DNA of 64,000 nt from Cristatella mucedo (taxonomy: Eukaryota; Bryozoa; Phylactolaemata; Cristatellidae): NCBI GenBank assembly GCA_009760855.2, contig WPIO01000001.1:21792501-21856500 (forward strand), in the 5' to 3' direction. Below the pieces are notes generated by a model. That model saw nothing but the letters and a program-made list of their open reading frames with translations. It was not told the origin of the DNA and ran no database searches. Within the stretch, counting starts at the first letter, position 1; every line of letters starts with the position of its first letter. Positions 46,578-58,679 of the stretch are shown here, one piece after another. Made by a program: the position numbers and the translations under genes.

Positions 46578-47814
46578 AGGTTAGCAAGCTTTTTCTGAGA
46601 CTAAATGGCGATACAGTTAAGCTCCGTATAGAAAACAAAAGGCATCGCTGGCATCACGAATTTGATGGCTCTTTGCAGTTCTGCAGGGGTGACGTACAAT
46701 CTAGATGTCTGCTTTGACTGCTGCCTGAAGTCGGCTTATTGCCGTTGGACGGCCTTTGCCAAAACCAGGCATTCCAAGCAATTCATTTCCTGGATTTGAG
46801 GCTACAGATCTCACAAATGAGATCGCCGCTCGCGTCAGCTATGCCTTCTGGGCGATTGGTGGGCAACGAATGCAACGTCCGAATGCATGATGAGCGCGCC
46901 GGAGTGCCGGCTGCAGCTTCGGCTGTGCAGAAACCTGAGGTCACGTTGAGCGGCTGAAGGTCGCCACAAAATCCGCTTTATCAAAAATAGGAATATTTCC
47001 GAGGACCAGCGCGAGTCAATCGTTTAGATGCCTGCCCAATAGAGCTGAATTTTTGGGCATACGCGTCCTGCTGCACTGCCATATGGTCGTGCTTGAGTGC
47101 TGTTTTCGATGACAAGCTGTATTTTTGAATATTTTTAGTATATTGGAATCCAAGTAAAGAGTAACCTAAGTAATCTAAGCAATCTAAGTAAGGATTCGGC
47201 TGCCAACAGAACGGGCCAGCCTCCCGTGTTTTAAGCAAGTAGTTGGCAAGCCGAGTTGCAGCGTGCACTGCTGACACTCTTATATGCCGCGCGTATAGCT
47301 TGTTAATCTATTGTAATTTTCTGGCGGCCTGGCACAGAGTTCTTAAAACTAGCAAAGTGTCTTTTGGGTATCGCAGAGCGCATTAATCTAGATTTTGCGT
47401 TAGATTTTCAATTAAAAATCTTGCTTTACGTTATTTATGAGCAGGGACTTCGAAATCGCAGATTTTTGCGATGATGTATTCAGTATGATGGCTGTCCAGA
47501 CGTGAAATGAAAGTGATGCCGCAGCACTGAACCATGCAGATCATAATTATCACCGTTGTCCCATAGTCCGATTGAATGGCAGGAGGCAAAGTGCATGCAG
47601 GAAGGCAGAAAGAGATGTTGAGGACTCAGTACTATGTCAGCAGACCAGTAGCTGATAAATGTAGGTAGTCTTGTCATGACGACAGGCTCAGAGATAGTAC
47701 AGCTGCAGTCAGATGGGTGTGGTTCGTAACGTCAACTGGTCTAGTCCTTGACATTGATGTTGGAAGCAGATAAATTAGTTCTTGAATCGTGAAATTTTCA
47801 TCAATTATTTTTAG

Positions 47815-48015
47815 CACAGGCACCTTGTGCCCCCGTGGATTTTGGGCAAGGATCGGTCGTATGTGCTTGCAATGCTTCATATTGCGATACCGTGCCCGAC
47901 TTCAGTTTGCAACCTGGTGACGGACGTTATATTGTGTACTCATCTTCCAAGAATGGTCTGCGATTCGAGCAGACTTGTGGACATTTCACGAAAGTTAAAA
48001 ACAGTCGTGTCTCAT
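47815..48015 (+). CDS. GBA1: GBA1 coding exon 2: mature N terminus of glucosylceramidase
   Basis: This exon encodes the start of mature acid beta-glucosidase (glycoside hydrolase family 30), which cleaves glucosylceramide to glucose and ceramide in lysosomes. It follows the acceptor ATTTTTAG and ends at donor GTAAGT (48016), phase 1 at both ends, residues 27-93 of the joined protein. The pattern APC-x11-CACNASYC reproduces the spacing of the four N-terminal cysteines of human GBA1 (C4, C16, C18, C23) that form the two disulfides, and the Asn-Ala-Ser sequon matches human N19 (human numbers from memory). The later part, rich in Ser, Lys and Gly (YIVYSSSKNGLRFEQ), aligns with the human segment following the disulfide knot. 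An alternative acceptor AG is present 5 bp downstream (47819) but would break the phase match. Confidence 0.96.
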
Positions 48016-50092
48016 GTAAGTTTACGTGTTTTCCTTTTTACTTGTATCTCTCATGCGCGTACCTTGCAACGTTTTTTACTGCACACTAACGATTGATAAC
48101 ACTTTACCTACAGTTTGCATCAGTTGTGTAATATTTTCTGTTCGCTTCAAATTAGGTGCAAATTTTCATTCGCGCGTGCATATTTAATTCTGAAAGATTG
48201 CAGCGACAATACTATGCATTGCATGTTGGTCTTCTGCTGTCTCATAAGCTGATCAAATCTGTAATACCAAAATGCACTGTTATTTCTATTCACTTTTGTG
48301 GTACTACATATAAGAGCAGCTGAACGGTTTGCCTCAGTTGGCTACATTGTTAGTATAGTCAATGTTTCTCAGCAAGTAGAAAGTACTACATAATGACAGT
48401 AAGTACTAAAATGTCTTCCCCTTCTTTAGCTATCAAAAAGCAGTATTTTGGTATGCTACTCATTTCTCAGTAGGACTAATGATTGCTGAACCTTTGGAAA
48501 TCCGGAAGTAGTCATATTTGTTGATGCTTTAACAATCAGATACCTCTGCTACCGATGGTTGGTTTCGGTCCCAAAGTTTGGTTGCTTGCCATGTGGTGTT
48601 ACCACTCTTACCCGTGGGCTTGCTAAATGATATTAATGCTAGAAAGATCTACTTGTAGAGACAACCTGTTCTGATTGGTACTAATTAATATGTCCGACAC
48701 AGCTTGCTTGCATTTGCAGATTATAATTGTCTAATAGAAAGGGCAACTTATTCTCGGCAAGATTATCAACGGTAGTTAGAGCTTTATTATTAAGTTATGA
48801 ATTCGTTAAAATTAAGATTAGTGACTTAAAATTGCTTCAACTTTAACCTAATTAAAAACGGTCTATCTATACTTTTCAATGAGGGAGTATACCTTTCAGA
48901 TATCCATGCTGATTTTGTGGGCTAAAATTCGGTAGTATTCATTAAAACTATTAAATTTACATTAGACATTCCACCTGATTTGTTAGTAGTTAGATTTGAC
49001 AATTACTACATTCTGGATTGCTTAGAGAGACGTATTTCAGCAATAGTCAAAGCCTCCTGATACACCATAATTCAGCGACTTTGAGTTGCTGGACTTGGCT
49101 TAGCTAAATATAAGGATCGAATTAAAGTAAGGTACATTCAGTGGCTTTGGTATATCGGTAAAATCCATAGTGCTTTCTTTTCCAAGGTGGCGAAAGGCGA
49201 TCCATAATTATATAAATACTGTTTACAGATTACGTAAGATACTAAAAACGTATGCCGGAGGGAGTTATTACTGTGTCAACAAATAATAATAATAATAATA
49301 ATGGTAATAAGGATAATACTAACACATTTGTATAGCACCCACGGAAAACCTAATCTCTGTTTATGCACTTTACATATGCTTCAAAGGACGAATGGTCAAT
49401 GACAACCAGCTTAACTCGGTTAGAGGTGGCATGCGAAAGGTCAGCATGCAATTTAGTTAGTGGTAGCATGCACAGTGTCAGCACGAGTTCCCACACAACA
49501 GACGAATCACATGGACCCACTAAACACTGTGATACATGGATGTAATTTAACTTCTTTTTAAATGGCCTTAAGTCAACGGATGTCGTGAAGATAGTGGAAA
49601 GTGAGTTCAAAGTTTTGGGAGCATACCAACTAAAGGCAGGATCTCATAAGGATTTGAGGTTCTACGAGGTGTAGCTAAACGATTTGATTCAGAAAAGCTG
49701 GCGGTACGATTCATAGCCTGGTGGAGCAGTAGATATGATAGGTAGGCTGGAGCTAAAGAATAAAGAGACCTAAAAAGGAGTGACAGAACCTCAAAGTCGA
49801 TGCGTTGGTTGACTGGGAACTAACCAGGTCAGCGAGAAGTGGTCTGATGTAGCAACTGCGACGCTCACAGCTGAAAAGCCTAGATGCAGAGTTTTTTCCC
49901 TGCCGTGGGCACCTGATTGCACAGGCCGGTAGACCAGCAAGCAGTGAGTTACAAAAGTCGAGACTGAATGTCACAAGTGCGTGGGCCAATGTAGATGTAG
50001 TATCCCTGTCGAAGAAAGCCCGAATTTTAGCAATGGAATTTTAGCAGATGAAAGAAGACATTCGACAGAGGATTTGATGTGGTCGTCTAATA

Positions 50093-50253
50093 AAAAATAA
50101 AACATAAAATATAATTTATTTGTATAGCGCCCTAAAAGAACTCAACATCTATTCAGGCGCTTCACATATGCCACGGGGCTCGAGCATACGACCTCAGCCA
50201 GACCTTGATCGGGGTGAGCACATTAACCACTGGGCCACACCAATTAAAGGTCA
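50093..50253 (-). mobile_element. SINE1 copy inside the L2-A LINE
   Basis: A tRNA-derived SINE on the minus strand: box-A-like GGCCCAGTGGTTAATGTGC, box-B-like GTCGTATGCTCGAGCCC, and a 3' tail GCGCTATACAAATAAATT. It splits the LINE between GTGGTCGTCTAAT and AAAGGTCACTTGGGAAC, which are contiguous in the other L2-A copy at about 5200. A TAATAAA/ATTAAA pair at the borders could be the target duplication. Confidence 0.8.
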
Positions 50254-51524
50254 CTTGGGAACAGGACATCCACATTTCATGCAGTTTCATCGGGAGGTCT
50301 TGTTTGCAGAGCCGATTTTGAGCGTTGGATTTTCCAAGTTCCAAATGACATTTGGTTGCCCATAACTAGTAAGTTGGTTTTATCATTATTCAAATTAATA
50401 AAGTTTGCTGACATCCATTTGCGGATGTCATCAATGGAGTCAGCAAGGGAGTTAAATTCAGCTTCCTAGAGGGCCGGGAGGAGCTAAAGCAAGGAAAAAC
50501 TGGCTTTCATATGCATAGAAGTGAACGCCTGGGTTGTGCCTTGCAATCACACCGTCAAGAGGGACAGTATAAACTGTGAAAATAACTGGACCAAACATTG
50601 AGCACTGAGCAAATTACTATGAGGTACTCATACTTCAGTGGTTCCTCGGATGATTGTTCGTGCACACCACTACTCTGTAGTCTCCCACTGAGATACGACC
50701 TGAACCATTGTAGTACAAGTGATGCCTAGGTGGGATGAGAGGTGTCGAGAAGGACTTAGTGGTCGATTGCTTCAAAAGCTACCGGAGATCGAGCAAAACA
50801 AGCAGTCTCTACCTAAATCTACATTCATAAGAAGGTCGTTATAGACCATAAGCAATGCTGACAATGTCCAGTGGTTAGCTCTGAAACAAGATTGAACTTA
50901 CTCGCAAGGTTTGAAGTTTCAATATATGAGGTCAGCTGGTTTGTCACCACTCTTTCCAGTGGCTTCGATAGAAATGGTAGGAGTAAGAATGGGTAGAAGT
51001 TGCTCAAGTTCTCTTAGTCTAGTGTTGCTTTCTCAAGTAGTGGCCTGAATACAGCATTTTGAAAGATGCTGGGACATGAACTGAGTCTAATGCTGTATTT
51101 AAAATGTTAGTCATGCATGGCAGCAGCAGGTCTACGCATCGTAGAAGCAAGGCATTGGAAATAGGGTCTAGAGGACACGTTGACTTCTTTGATTGGGATA
51201 CGAACTTCAGGATGAGGCCGCTCGTGGCCTCCTTGTATGTAGACATTGAGCTGCTGCATGGAAATGAGGGATTGAAGTCCAGAGGGGATTCTGCCTCCCT
51301 AGAATTGGACTTTCTGATCTTGTCTATCTTGTTGACAAAGAAGCTAGAGAAGCGATCAGCAATATTTCCACAAGACTCACTAGATAAGGAGCTAGCCTGG
51401 AAGCCGTGCATATGTTATTCAACAATGTTTTCGCAGAGGCTAGACTTGGTCTTTAATACTATCGATTGCTATGATCTACCGTAGTCCTCGTATGCATGCC
51501 GATGGACAATCTGTCCTAATATTT

Positions 51525-51720
51525 AACAATAATAACAATAATACATTTGATTTAGCAGCCTCAGAGAACTCGATCGGTTTCTAGGCCCTTTATATTTACT
51601 TCAAAAGAAGCACGTTCGAATGGTTAGTGGTAGCATGCTCAATAATTAACAAGAATAGCAGATTAGGGATGACATGCACATACTCAGCATGCAAATACTT
51701 GGTATTTGTAAGTAAGCATG
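51525..51720 (-). mobile_element. L2-A 3' end fragment (minus)
   Basis: AATAATAACAATAATAC followed by the reverse-complement L2-A tail (CCTCAGAGAACTCGATCG, TTTCTAGGC) and the GACATGCACA/CAGCATGCAAA landmarks. It is embedded between the RT and endonuclease parts of the larger element, so it is probably a later insertion. Confidence 0.7.
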
Positions 51721-53169
51721 TAAGCATTTGTTATGTTTTGTCAAGCTCGGCTTAGTAGACCTAGCTAGTTTTACATCTGCGACAAACTATAGGCCATCTG
51801 GCGAGGGGGTGCTTAGTAAGAGATGAAAACCTGCCCAGAATTGCAGCTAGTATCGTGTTTCAGCATTCTACCAATGATGACAGGTCGGAAGGAAGATTGA
51901 GCAGCAGAGGAGAAGACGATTCTCGCGTGGACAGCGTTCGTGTCAAGGGTTTTGAGGTTCCGTGATTCATAGGTGATTTTATATGCAAAGGTATACATTG
52001 TAGACTGAATGACATCTGCATTTGGTCATAGGGGAAAATTTAGTCAAGTGTCTGATCCTCGGTGTGGGTACGTCATACACATGAGCCACAAGAGAAAATG
52101 AGTCAGTCAGTGCACAACATTTGGTGCTGAAGATGCCAGATAAGGTTTAAATGTGAGTGTTTAAACCACCAACAACGAGGAAAGATTGATTTCTTGCACA
52201 CAGAATTGAAATGAGATCAATGAAACCTGAGAGAAAGGAGACCGGGTACCTGGGGGGATAGACTACTGCCCCCACTGGTAGCTAGTTGACGGATGAACTC
52301 AAAATAAGAGATTCGAAAGGCTGCTTCTAGCGGACTACAAACGGCTTGAAAATTAAATTGAGAGATCAAAGAGAAATTATGTAGACTAAGCCACTATTTT
52401 TATTGATCTAGGGGTATGAAAGATGGAGAAGTCTTTCGGGATTACGTTGATTATGCTCAGGCTGCTGTTAGCCAGTTTCAGCCATGTCTCGGTCAAGGCG
52501 AGCCTGGCAAGGCCGTTTTCAATAATCAAGCAATCTATTATCAGACGTTTATTGTACATTGAGCAAGCATTAAGAAGAAAGTATTAATTTGAGCCGCCGG
52601 AATTATAGCAGGCCTGATGACGACTGAGAGAAATTCACAGCAGCGATTGAGGGAGATCGTTCAGTATGGTTAGCGACAATGCTGCGACTACCAAAGTAGT
52701 GGGACGTCCAGTCGTGACCCTCGCAGGGTGAGTGGTACTTTTTAATTTTTTTAATGCATAATTGTCGGGCCCTAGCAACAACAATGATTCTAGGAATACA
52801 TTTGAACGACCATAACGAAACATTTACAGGTACCCACGATCGTACCTAATAGATAGGTAACTAGCTGCCGACGAATCCAACGCAGCTCGCGGCGTGGTGG
52901 ACCAAGCCCAAGCAGTAAGTGCTAAGATGTCCTTAGGCACGTAATTTCTTAGGCTTGAGGTCAAATTACAAACAGACATGCTTTAAACAAGTATGAGCTT
53001 TATAGGTTTCTGTATTTGAAGTTCCTAAGCACTTCAATTTTGGAAAAGACATCTGCAACTAACAAGAAATACTAGTTGCACTTGGTGTTGGGAAACGAGA
53101 ATAAATCATGAAACTTGTGACCACTGCCTGGGCCACTACTGACATACAGCTAAATTAAGAACTAGTGTA

Positions 53170-53345
53170 ATTATAATAAAATTCTTTGATCTAGAACCAT
53201 AAAAGAACTTAATCTCTATTCAGGCACTTCACATATCATGCAAGGTTTGAGCCCACGACCTCGGTTATAAAATACATTCAAAATGACCTCGGTCGTTATA
53301 GGCGAGCACTTTAACCAGGGCGGCAAGAGACATTGCCTTAGCTAT
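53170..53345 (-). mobile_element. SINE1 copy with internal insertion
   Basis: Tail AGAACTTAATCTCTATTCAGG, B-box complement GAGCCCACGACCTCGG, A-box complement GAGCACTTTAACCAGGGCGG. Like the copy at 16978, it carries about 25 extra bases between the boxes, which may define a subfamily. Confidence 0.75.
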
Positions 53346-53984
53346 GTAGTGCCGTTCACTTTGAAATTGTCAGCCCGATGTCCGAGCGAGCTCATCTTTG
53401 GCTGAACAACCCAGCGACCCACACAACCTCAACAGAGGCCAGAAGCAGAAGCCAAAACCCTCGGAGCTCGATTTTCCTACCTTCTCCCGTCGGCCGCTCG
53501 AGCAGAAGGAGTAGCATGCTGTTCTCTCTGATTGCCACCTGCAAGCCAATCTTGCACAAGTAGCATAATACTAACGTAATGCTGAGCTGTAATGTCACTG
53601 ATCAACAGTCTAATGAACGAAGACATGCAACTTCAGCTAGATTAGGAATGCCGATTTATCTTTGTGGTTCCCAAATCCTGAGCCGGTTATGTCAAAATCC
53701 ATAGTTAAGACCGTCATCTGACCCACACTTGCCTTCTGAACCACAGACCGTTAGCAGTCATTTTCGTTGCTTCATTAGTTATAACAATATTAATAAGGAT
53801 ATCGGTGATTTAAATCTTCTAAATAACACAGAGAGCTACATATATTTTCCTCGGGACTTTGCATATCCGGGCAAAGGTCATACGTATGCCAGTTGGTTAG
53901 GGATAATGTGCGCTATATCGCCAAATTTATGTTCCAAAAAGACGATTCACACGGATCGGGCATACATAGGCTGTGAGCAGCATG

Positions 53985-54225
53985 TGGGATTTTAGCTTGT
54001 CCATAATTCTCACGACAGACGAATCGGGCGGCAGAGATTTGCACTAACCGGAAGCATTTTACTGCATAGCCACAAAATCTCAAAGCAGCGAGTTCCGCTA
54101 ACCTTGCCAGGATGTCACAATGGCTTGGACCAGAGCGGCCCTTGCCATTCATGGTCCATGCATGGTCACTTTAGAACTGCATACCGAGATTGTGTAAAGA
54201 GTCCTCAGGAGATATACTAGTTAAA
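53985..54225 (-). mobile_element. L2-A RT fragment (minus)
   Basis: Minus-strand C-terminal RT block: a copy of the ..ARFVCRE.. segment and the upstream stretch equivalent to VTSRLDFCNSLL, strongly decayed. Confidence 0.6.
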
Positions 54226-54227
54226 AT

Positions 54228-54302
54228 AATAATTATTATTATGCACTTGATAAAGCACCCTCAGAGAACTCAATCTCTTCCTAGGCGCTTTACAATTGCT
54301 GA
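54228..54302 (-). mobile_element. L2-A 3' tail (minus)
   Basis: AATAATTATTATTATGCAC then TTGATAAAGCACCCTCAGAG and TCTTCCTAGGCGCTTTACA, the reverse-complement L2-A tail cut off after about 75 bp. It directly follows the preceding RT fragment and is a separate insertion. Confidence 0.8.
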
Positions 54303-55127
54303 TTAGGTCCACTTGAAGTTTAGGCTTTTTCAAATCCCAACTTACACTAGATTTTCGCATAACTATTAATTTTATTTATCATCATTCAATATGATAAAGT
54401 TCTTCTGATAAAGACCAGCAGCTTTTGCACCTGTTGACCGTTGCTCTGCCTCAGCTCGAGTCGAGGATGCCTTAGTGGCCAGGGACTGTTTACAGCCTTC
54501 TTCCTCTAGCATCTAGTGCTGACCTAGAACAAGCAGCCACATAGCTGCCGCCGGGCTTCGACTGCTGCTTGCCAGTAAGCCAAGGTGTAAAGCCAGGAGG
54601 TGCACCAGTACTTAAGAGAGCTGCTTAGGAGTGTGCCTAGCCCCCCCTACGAAATAATACTTGAGGGACACGGTAGTGTTTGTATGTTGTTCTTTCATGA
54701 CGACAGGGCACTTCTATTTCCTAGTCAGCTTAAAAGTACGCACGTACACAGCACTTGCATGACAGCAGCCCCGTGTAGCCTGTACTTTCCTGCAGGAAGG
54801 TACATGGCTGGATGCACTTTGTACAAGCTTACGGCAGCATGTACTTGATCGTGCACAGGCCGATAGGGAGTACTGCTGCTAAGTAAACAGTGCCTTTAGC
54901 TGATCAGCTTTGCTCATGTTTACTTTGGATGGTGCCCTTTGTGGAGGCCTTCGACCGGCGAATGGCGAGCCAAACGGCAAGCACTAGTCAGTGCACCTGA
55001 TTAGCCAGAGCTAGATCGATAACTCGCTGGGCAGCTGGCTCCTTGCAGCAGGAGCAGAGAAACTGGCAGGAGAGCTCACAGCTTCCCCTGGGCCCTTCAG
55101 CACCGTCCCAGCTGCCCCTAGGAGGCT

Positions 55128-55141
55128 GGGGGGGGGGGGGG
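55128..55141. repeat. G14 homopolymer
   Basis: Fourteen consecutive G residues in GBA1 intron 2, the longest of four G/C tracts of 11 or more in the window. Confidence 0.95.
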
Positions 55142-55647
55142 TTGAGGAGTCGTGCTGACGAAAGTCTTCAGGATTCACTGCACTCTTCGAAAGCCTAAAT
55201 TTGCATATCAGGTCGGTCGCCATCCCCACTGTCTGGTAGGCATGAACAGAACCCGCAGGAGTAGAAAGGCCGTGCATGCGTCAGTGCAGGCACGAGCTCC
55301 CGAGCAGGGCTTTCGAGTAAATGCAAAAAGCCATTGTCGCTGTACCAATTTGTCGGGTTGCTCCAGGTCTTGCATGGATACTCGGGCTTCCTACATACCA
55401 GCAAGTCCATTGATGGGTTGTTGACCACTGTGTTTAGAAACTGCCGTAACCAGTGACTGGGTAGAATGGTAGCCTTGAAGGTGCAAGCTGCCCATCGGTC
55501 CATCCTCAAATCTGATATGCCCTTCTCACCATGTGCATGAGGCTCCGTTCCCGTGGAACGTATTTTGAAGCTCCACAAGCTTTCCGGCTGCGATTCCAAA
55601 GCTCCTGTGAAGTGTGGCGCCCAACCGATGGTTTATGTCACCTATTG

Positions 55648-56050
55648 AGGGAGATAACTCATACAAACCTCAAATCCTTTGGAGACCATGCCTTTAGTTC
55701 GTATGCTCCCAAAAGTCTGGAACTCACTCCCGACTTGTGTCAGAACATCCCCTGACTTGACCACATTTAAAAAGAAATTGAAAATCTATTTATTTATCAA
55801 AGCATTCAGTGGGTCCCTGTGATTCATCCTTTATGTGCATATGGGTGCTGACACTGTTGCAAGCTGCCACTAACCACATTTGCATGCTGACTCTGTGCAT
55901 GTCACCCATAACCATGCTATTCTGTTTGCTTATTCACCATGCTGTCACTAACTCTTCGATCGTGTTTCCTTAGCAGCAAATGTAAAGTGCCTAGAAAGAG
56001 ATTGATTGCTCTGTGGGTGCTAAATGAAAGGTATTATTATTATTGTTATC
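55648..56050 (+). mobile_element. L2-A 3' end (+)
   Basis: Begins in the RT C terminus (TNLKSFGDHAFSSYAPKSLE) and runs through the full L2-A 3' tail to TATTATTATTATTG at 56030-56046. Confidence 0.88.
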
Positions 56051-56449
56051 ATTTTTAAGACGTGCCATTATAGATGCATGGCACATGTAATTCTCGATGT
56101 AGCTGGCATGTTCCAAAATCTCCACGACAGGTTTGCCTGCCAGTCAGTTTGCTATGACATATAAGTTAGATGTGCACAACCATCAGGACGGGGAATCCCA
56201 GTCTAGCAAACACACTAAATTTTCGTAACCAAGGCTTGGGATAATTGTCAAACTTTTTGAACTGATATCTTTGCATGTGCAGATATATTCCTGGCAGTGC
56301 TGCTCTTTAAGCAAACTGCACAGACCGTATGTTTCCTGTTGTGCAACTTCCTCCCCGGAAATCTCCGTGTTTACATGCCACCTGTGGCTATACCGGGAAG
56401 TTTGGTTATTAATCTCAGCCTGCTGCCACTGTGCTTGGCCCAGTTTTTA

Positions 56450-56575
56450 AAAGACAGTGACTAAGGTCAAGGTGAATGTATTTGATGACCAAGGTCGTCG
56501 GCTCGACTGTTGCATATGCGAAGTGCCTGAATTGAGATTCTCCTAGGGCGCTATTCATACAAATTATATATTATA
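56450..56575 (+). mobile_element. SINE1 copy (+), degraded
   Basis: AGGTCAAGGTGAATG, then TTTGATGACCAAGGTCGTCGG and CTCGACTGTTGCATATGCG, GTGCCTGAATTGAGATTC, and CTAGGGCGCTATTCATACAAAT at the tail. Confidence 0.7.
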
Positions 56576-57717
56576 TATTTATATAATGTATGTCATGCAT
56601 AGGCGTTAGGATGGCCCAATGAACACTGGTCCTTGGACTGACCTGTAGAAGTATATCAGGCAGGCAAGTTTCTCAGCAAGCTCCCTTACTTTCCCTGTGA
56701 TTAGCTTCACTCTGCAAAGTCATCATCTGGCCCCTCTTAGGCTTGATTCTAGCTTTCCCCAACGGTTTTAGGAAAGTACAAGGTCGAGATTAAAACATCA
56801 AATCATCGAGAATTTATGTGGCATCTTTTGCCCACAGTAACATAAACTAACTTATTGAAACAGAGTGCAATTAGTAGTGAACAGTAAATAGTGAAATCTT
56901 AGAACTAAGAAAATGACCTTCAGTGTCAGTGTGATATGCTGCCTGGCAATAAGAATGTGTATAATTCCATTTAATACGAAATGGCATCGAAAATTTGGCC
57001 GAATTCTCCTGTGTGTCATTTACTATTTTTTATTGATTCTGTTGCAGTGGTTGGTAAAGCATATGGGTTGAGCTTTAGTTCTCCAAGTAAACTACAGAAA
57101 CGACCTAGTAGTATTATCATTCTTATAAATGGGATAACTGGTACATGGTCTGGTTAAGATACACTGTCAGCTACAGGGCTGTGTGTATACCTTTGCATCA
57201 TCAACAACGTATGCATTGGTATGATCCGTTTGTGTGACTGCAGCAGAGCGAACACATAAGTTATCCGGTGTGTAGTCGTGGATTTATTTAGCAAATCGTC
57301 TGATCCCATAGCGTTTTACCAAGTCAGTGCATAGTATCTTGATGGTCTCTAGACAGTTCATCACCAGCACTGCTCTTATGCGATGCCTTGCCCACAAGCT
57401 CGTAGCTTGTCACGAGTCATTGGCCACAAGTGAACAAAGCTTGCAGCCGGATCTGTAAGGAGTCTCCTGCCTACCTTACCCCATCCACCCTCCTACACAT
57501 ATGCATGGTAGATGCCCGAAAACAGCAGGCACTTATCGACATTATAAAAAATACAGTATGTCGTGGAATGCAATTTGTCGAAAGTTACCGAAAATGTTAC
57601 CCATTGGATCTAAGTAATCTATCAAAGGTATGTGAAGTCCGTGGTCAGCACAAGCTTCGGACCGAGAACCGTGCTTTGGGTGATTGCATGTGATTTCGTT
57701 CGTGATTAAGCAGCTTA

Positions 57718-57892
57718 GTTAGTTCATTTAACAGCCTTATTTCTATAGCAGCAGAAGAGCCATAAAGGCTGTCAACACTGCTTGCAATTGACAATAAAGG
57801 ATCGCCCACGGCAGTACTCGAACCCACGACCTGGCTCGTGAAGAGCAAGCAGCCCTGGCTGTATGTAGTCAGGCTGTGTACCACAGTTGAGC
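57718..57892 (-). mobile_element. SINE2 copy (minus)
   Basis: Matches the two other SINE2 copies (31600 and 38333): TTAACAGCC end, AGAAGAGCC, GCTTGCAATTGACAATAAAGG, ATCGCCCACGGCAG, and B-box complement ACTCGAACCCACGACC. The A-box side is degraded. Confidence 0.75.
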
Positions 57893-58330
57893 ATGCACAA
57901 ATCTGTTGGGAACGATTGAAGTTGTGATTCTGTGGTAGTACTATCACCTGTATCGTTTTTATTTCATTTTGCCACCATCTGCTAGGCATCTATCAAATGT
58001 CATTCACACATCTGTCATACATTACTTTAACCAGAAGTGGCTACTATACTCGAATAACGGAACTCATGGAAAGGCTCACGAGAATGCGTGCTCCTTACTT
58101 GTTCCACTCCATCGCGACACGGTTGGGGTGCAACTTGCCGAAGTATGGACTTTTCCCAATCTCGTCGTTGTTTGAGCCTCTGCCTGACCACCTAATTACG
58201 TGCATGTCTGTGATTGTAGGTTGTATGCAAGTTTGCATTTCCATTCTCTACAAACTTAGGCTACTGCACTCTCTTTATAGCTGAATGATGACTAAAAATA
58301 TTGTTCTGATTTCTTAATGGGCTGTTGTAG

Positions 58331-58474
58331 CTACGATTGTGCTCAACAGAAGCCAAAGGTATCAGTCACTCGTGGGCTTCGGTGGAGCATTCACGGATTC
58401 TGCAAGTATGAACATACTTAGCGTCAGCTCAGCCACACAGGATAACCTCCTAAGGTCGTATTTTGGATCGAATG
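58331..58474 (+). CDS. GBA1: GBA1 coding exon 3: start of the catalytic (beta/alpha)8 domain
   Basis: The exon is bounded by acceptor GTTGTAG and donor GTAATC and is 144 nt long, phase 1 at both ends, giving residues 94-141. It holds the strongest family signature in the window, GFGGAFTDSASMNIL, equivalent to GFGGAMTDAAALNIL of human GBA1, followed by NLLRSYFGSNG, equivalent to the segment before human R120. The preceding NRSQRYQSLV matches the strand leading into the barrel. It is open throughout in the phase predicted from exons 2 and 4, which supports an intact gene. The donor GTAATC is weaker than the other GBA1 donors. Confidence 0.97.
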
Positions 58475-58679
58475 GTAATCTGGCCGTTATCTGCTTCAGG
58501 ATTTTCTAATCCACTATGTTATTGGGTCGTAGCACTGATGCTTTGGCTACACTGCTTTTTTTTATTGTCTGCATAGTCGTACAGCCAGTTGGTGGCCGTG
58601 TTAGTTTTTGCCTGAGTTACTAATGCAGCCATGATACCTGGTGTCTTTGTTTGAGGTACAGATAGAGGACAGCAACTGC

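Larger units (their letters stand above)
39994..47814 (+). other. GBA1 intron 1
   Basis: A 7.8-kb phase-1 intron between the signal-peptide exon and the first mature exon, GTAAGT at the donor and TTTTTAG at the acceptor. It holds a Gypsy-type LTR relic (about 41900-44440), a SINE1 copy (46438-46577), an 11-base G tract and low-complexity TAC-rich DNA. In 39994-41900 and 44450-47800 outside those repeats I found no coding segment that joins in phase. Confidence 0.85.
49281..52700 (-). mobile_element. L2-A LINE, longest copy, from 3' tail to endonuclease domain
   Basis: Read on the minus strand, this copy runs from a 5' segment encoding an apurinic-type endonuclease (LNACSMYNKRL, LTETWLKLANS, IPKDFSIFHTP; about 52380-52600) through the 5' half of the RT region (50250-51500) to RT C-terminal sequence such as [19 protein letters not shown] (49880-49985) and a tail ending in AATAATAATAAT at 49281. 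Endonuclease plus RT with a short simple-repeat tail is the L2/CR1 architecture. It has many stops and frameshifts and is interrupted by a SINE1 (50093-50253), an L2-A 3' fragment (51525-51720) and a small + oriented RT fragment (about 51730-51795). It lies antisense in GBA1 intron 2. A full L2 would be about 3-5 kb, so only the extreme 5' end is likely missing. Confidence 0.85.
48016..58330 (+). other. GBA1 intron 2
   Basis: A 10.3-kb phase-1 intron. Its largest occupant is a minus-strand L2-A LINE (49281-52700) with a SINE1 inside it; further SINE1, SINE2 and L2-A fragments follow. The stretches 48016-49270, 52700-53170, 53350-53980, 54305-55120, 56060-56450, 56575-57715 and 57895-58330 are unique-looking and show no exon that I can support. 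Confidence 0.9.
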
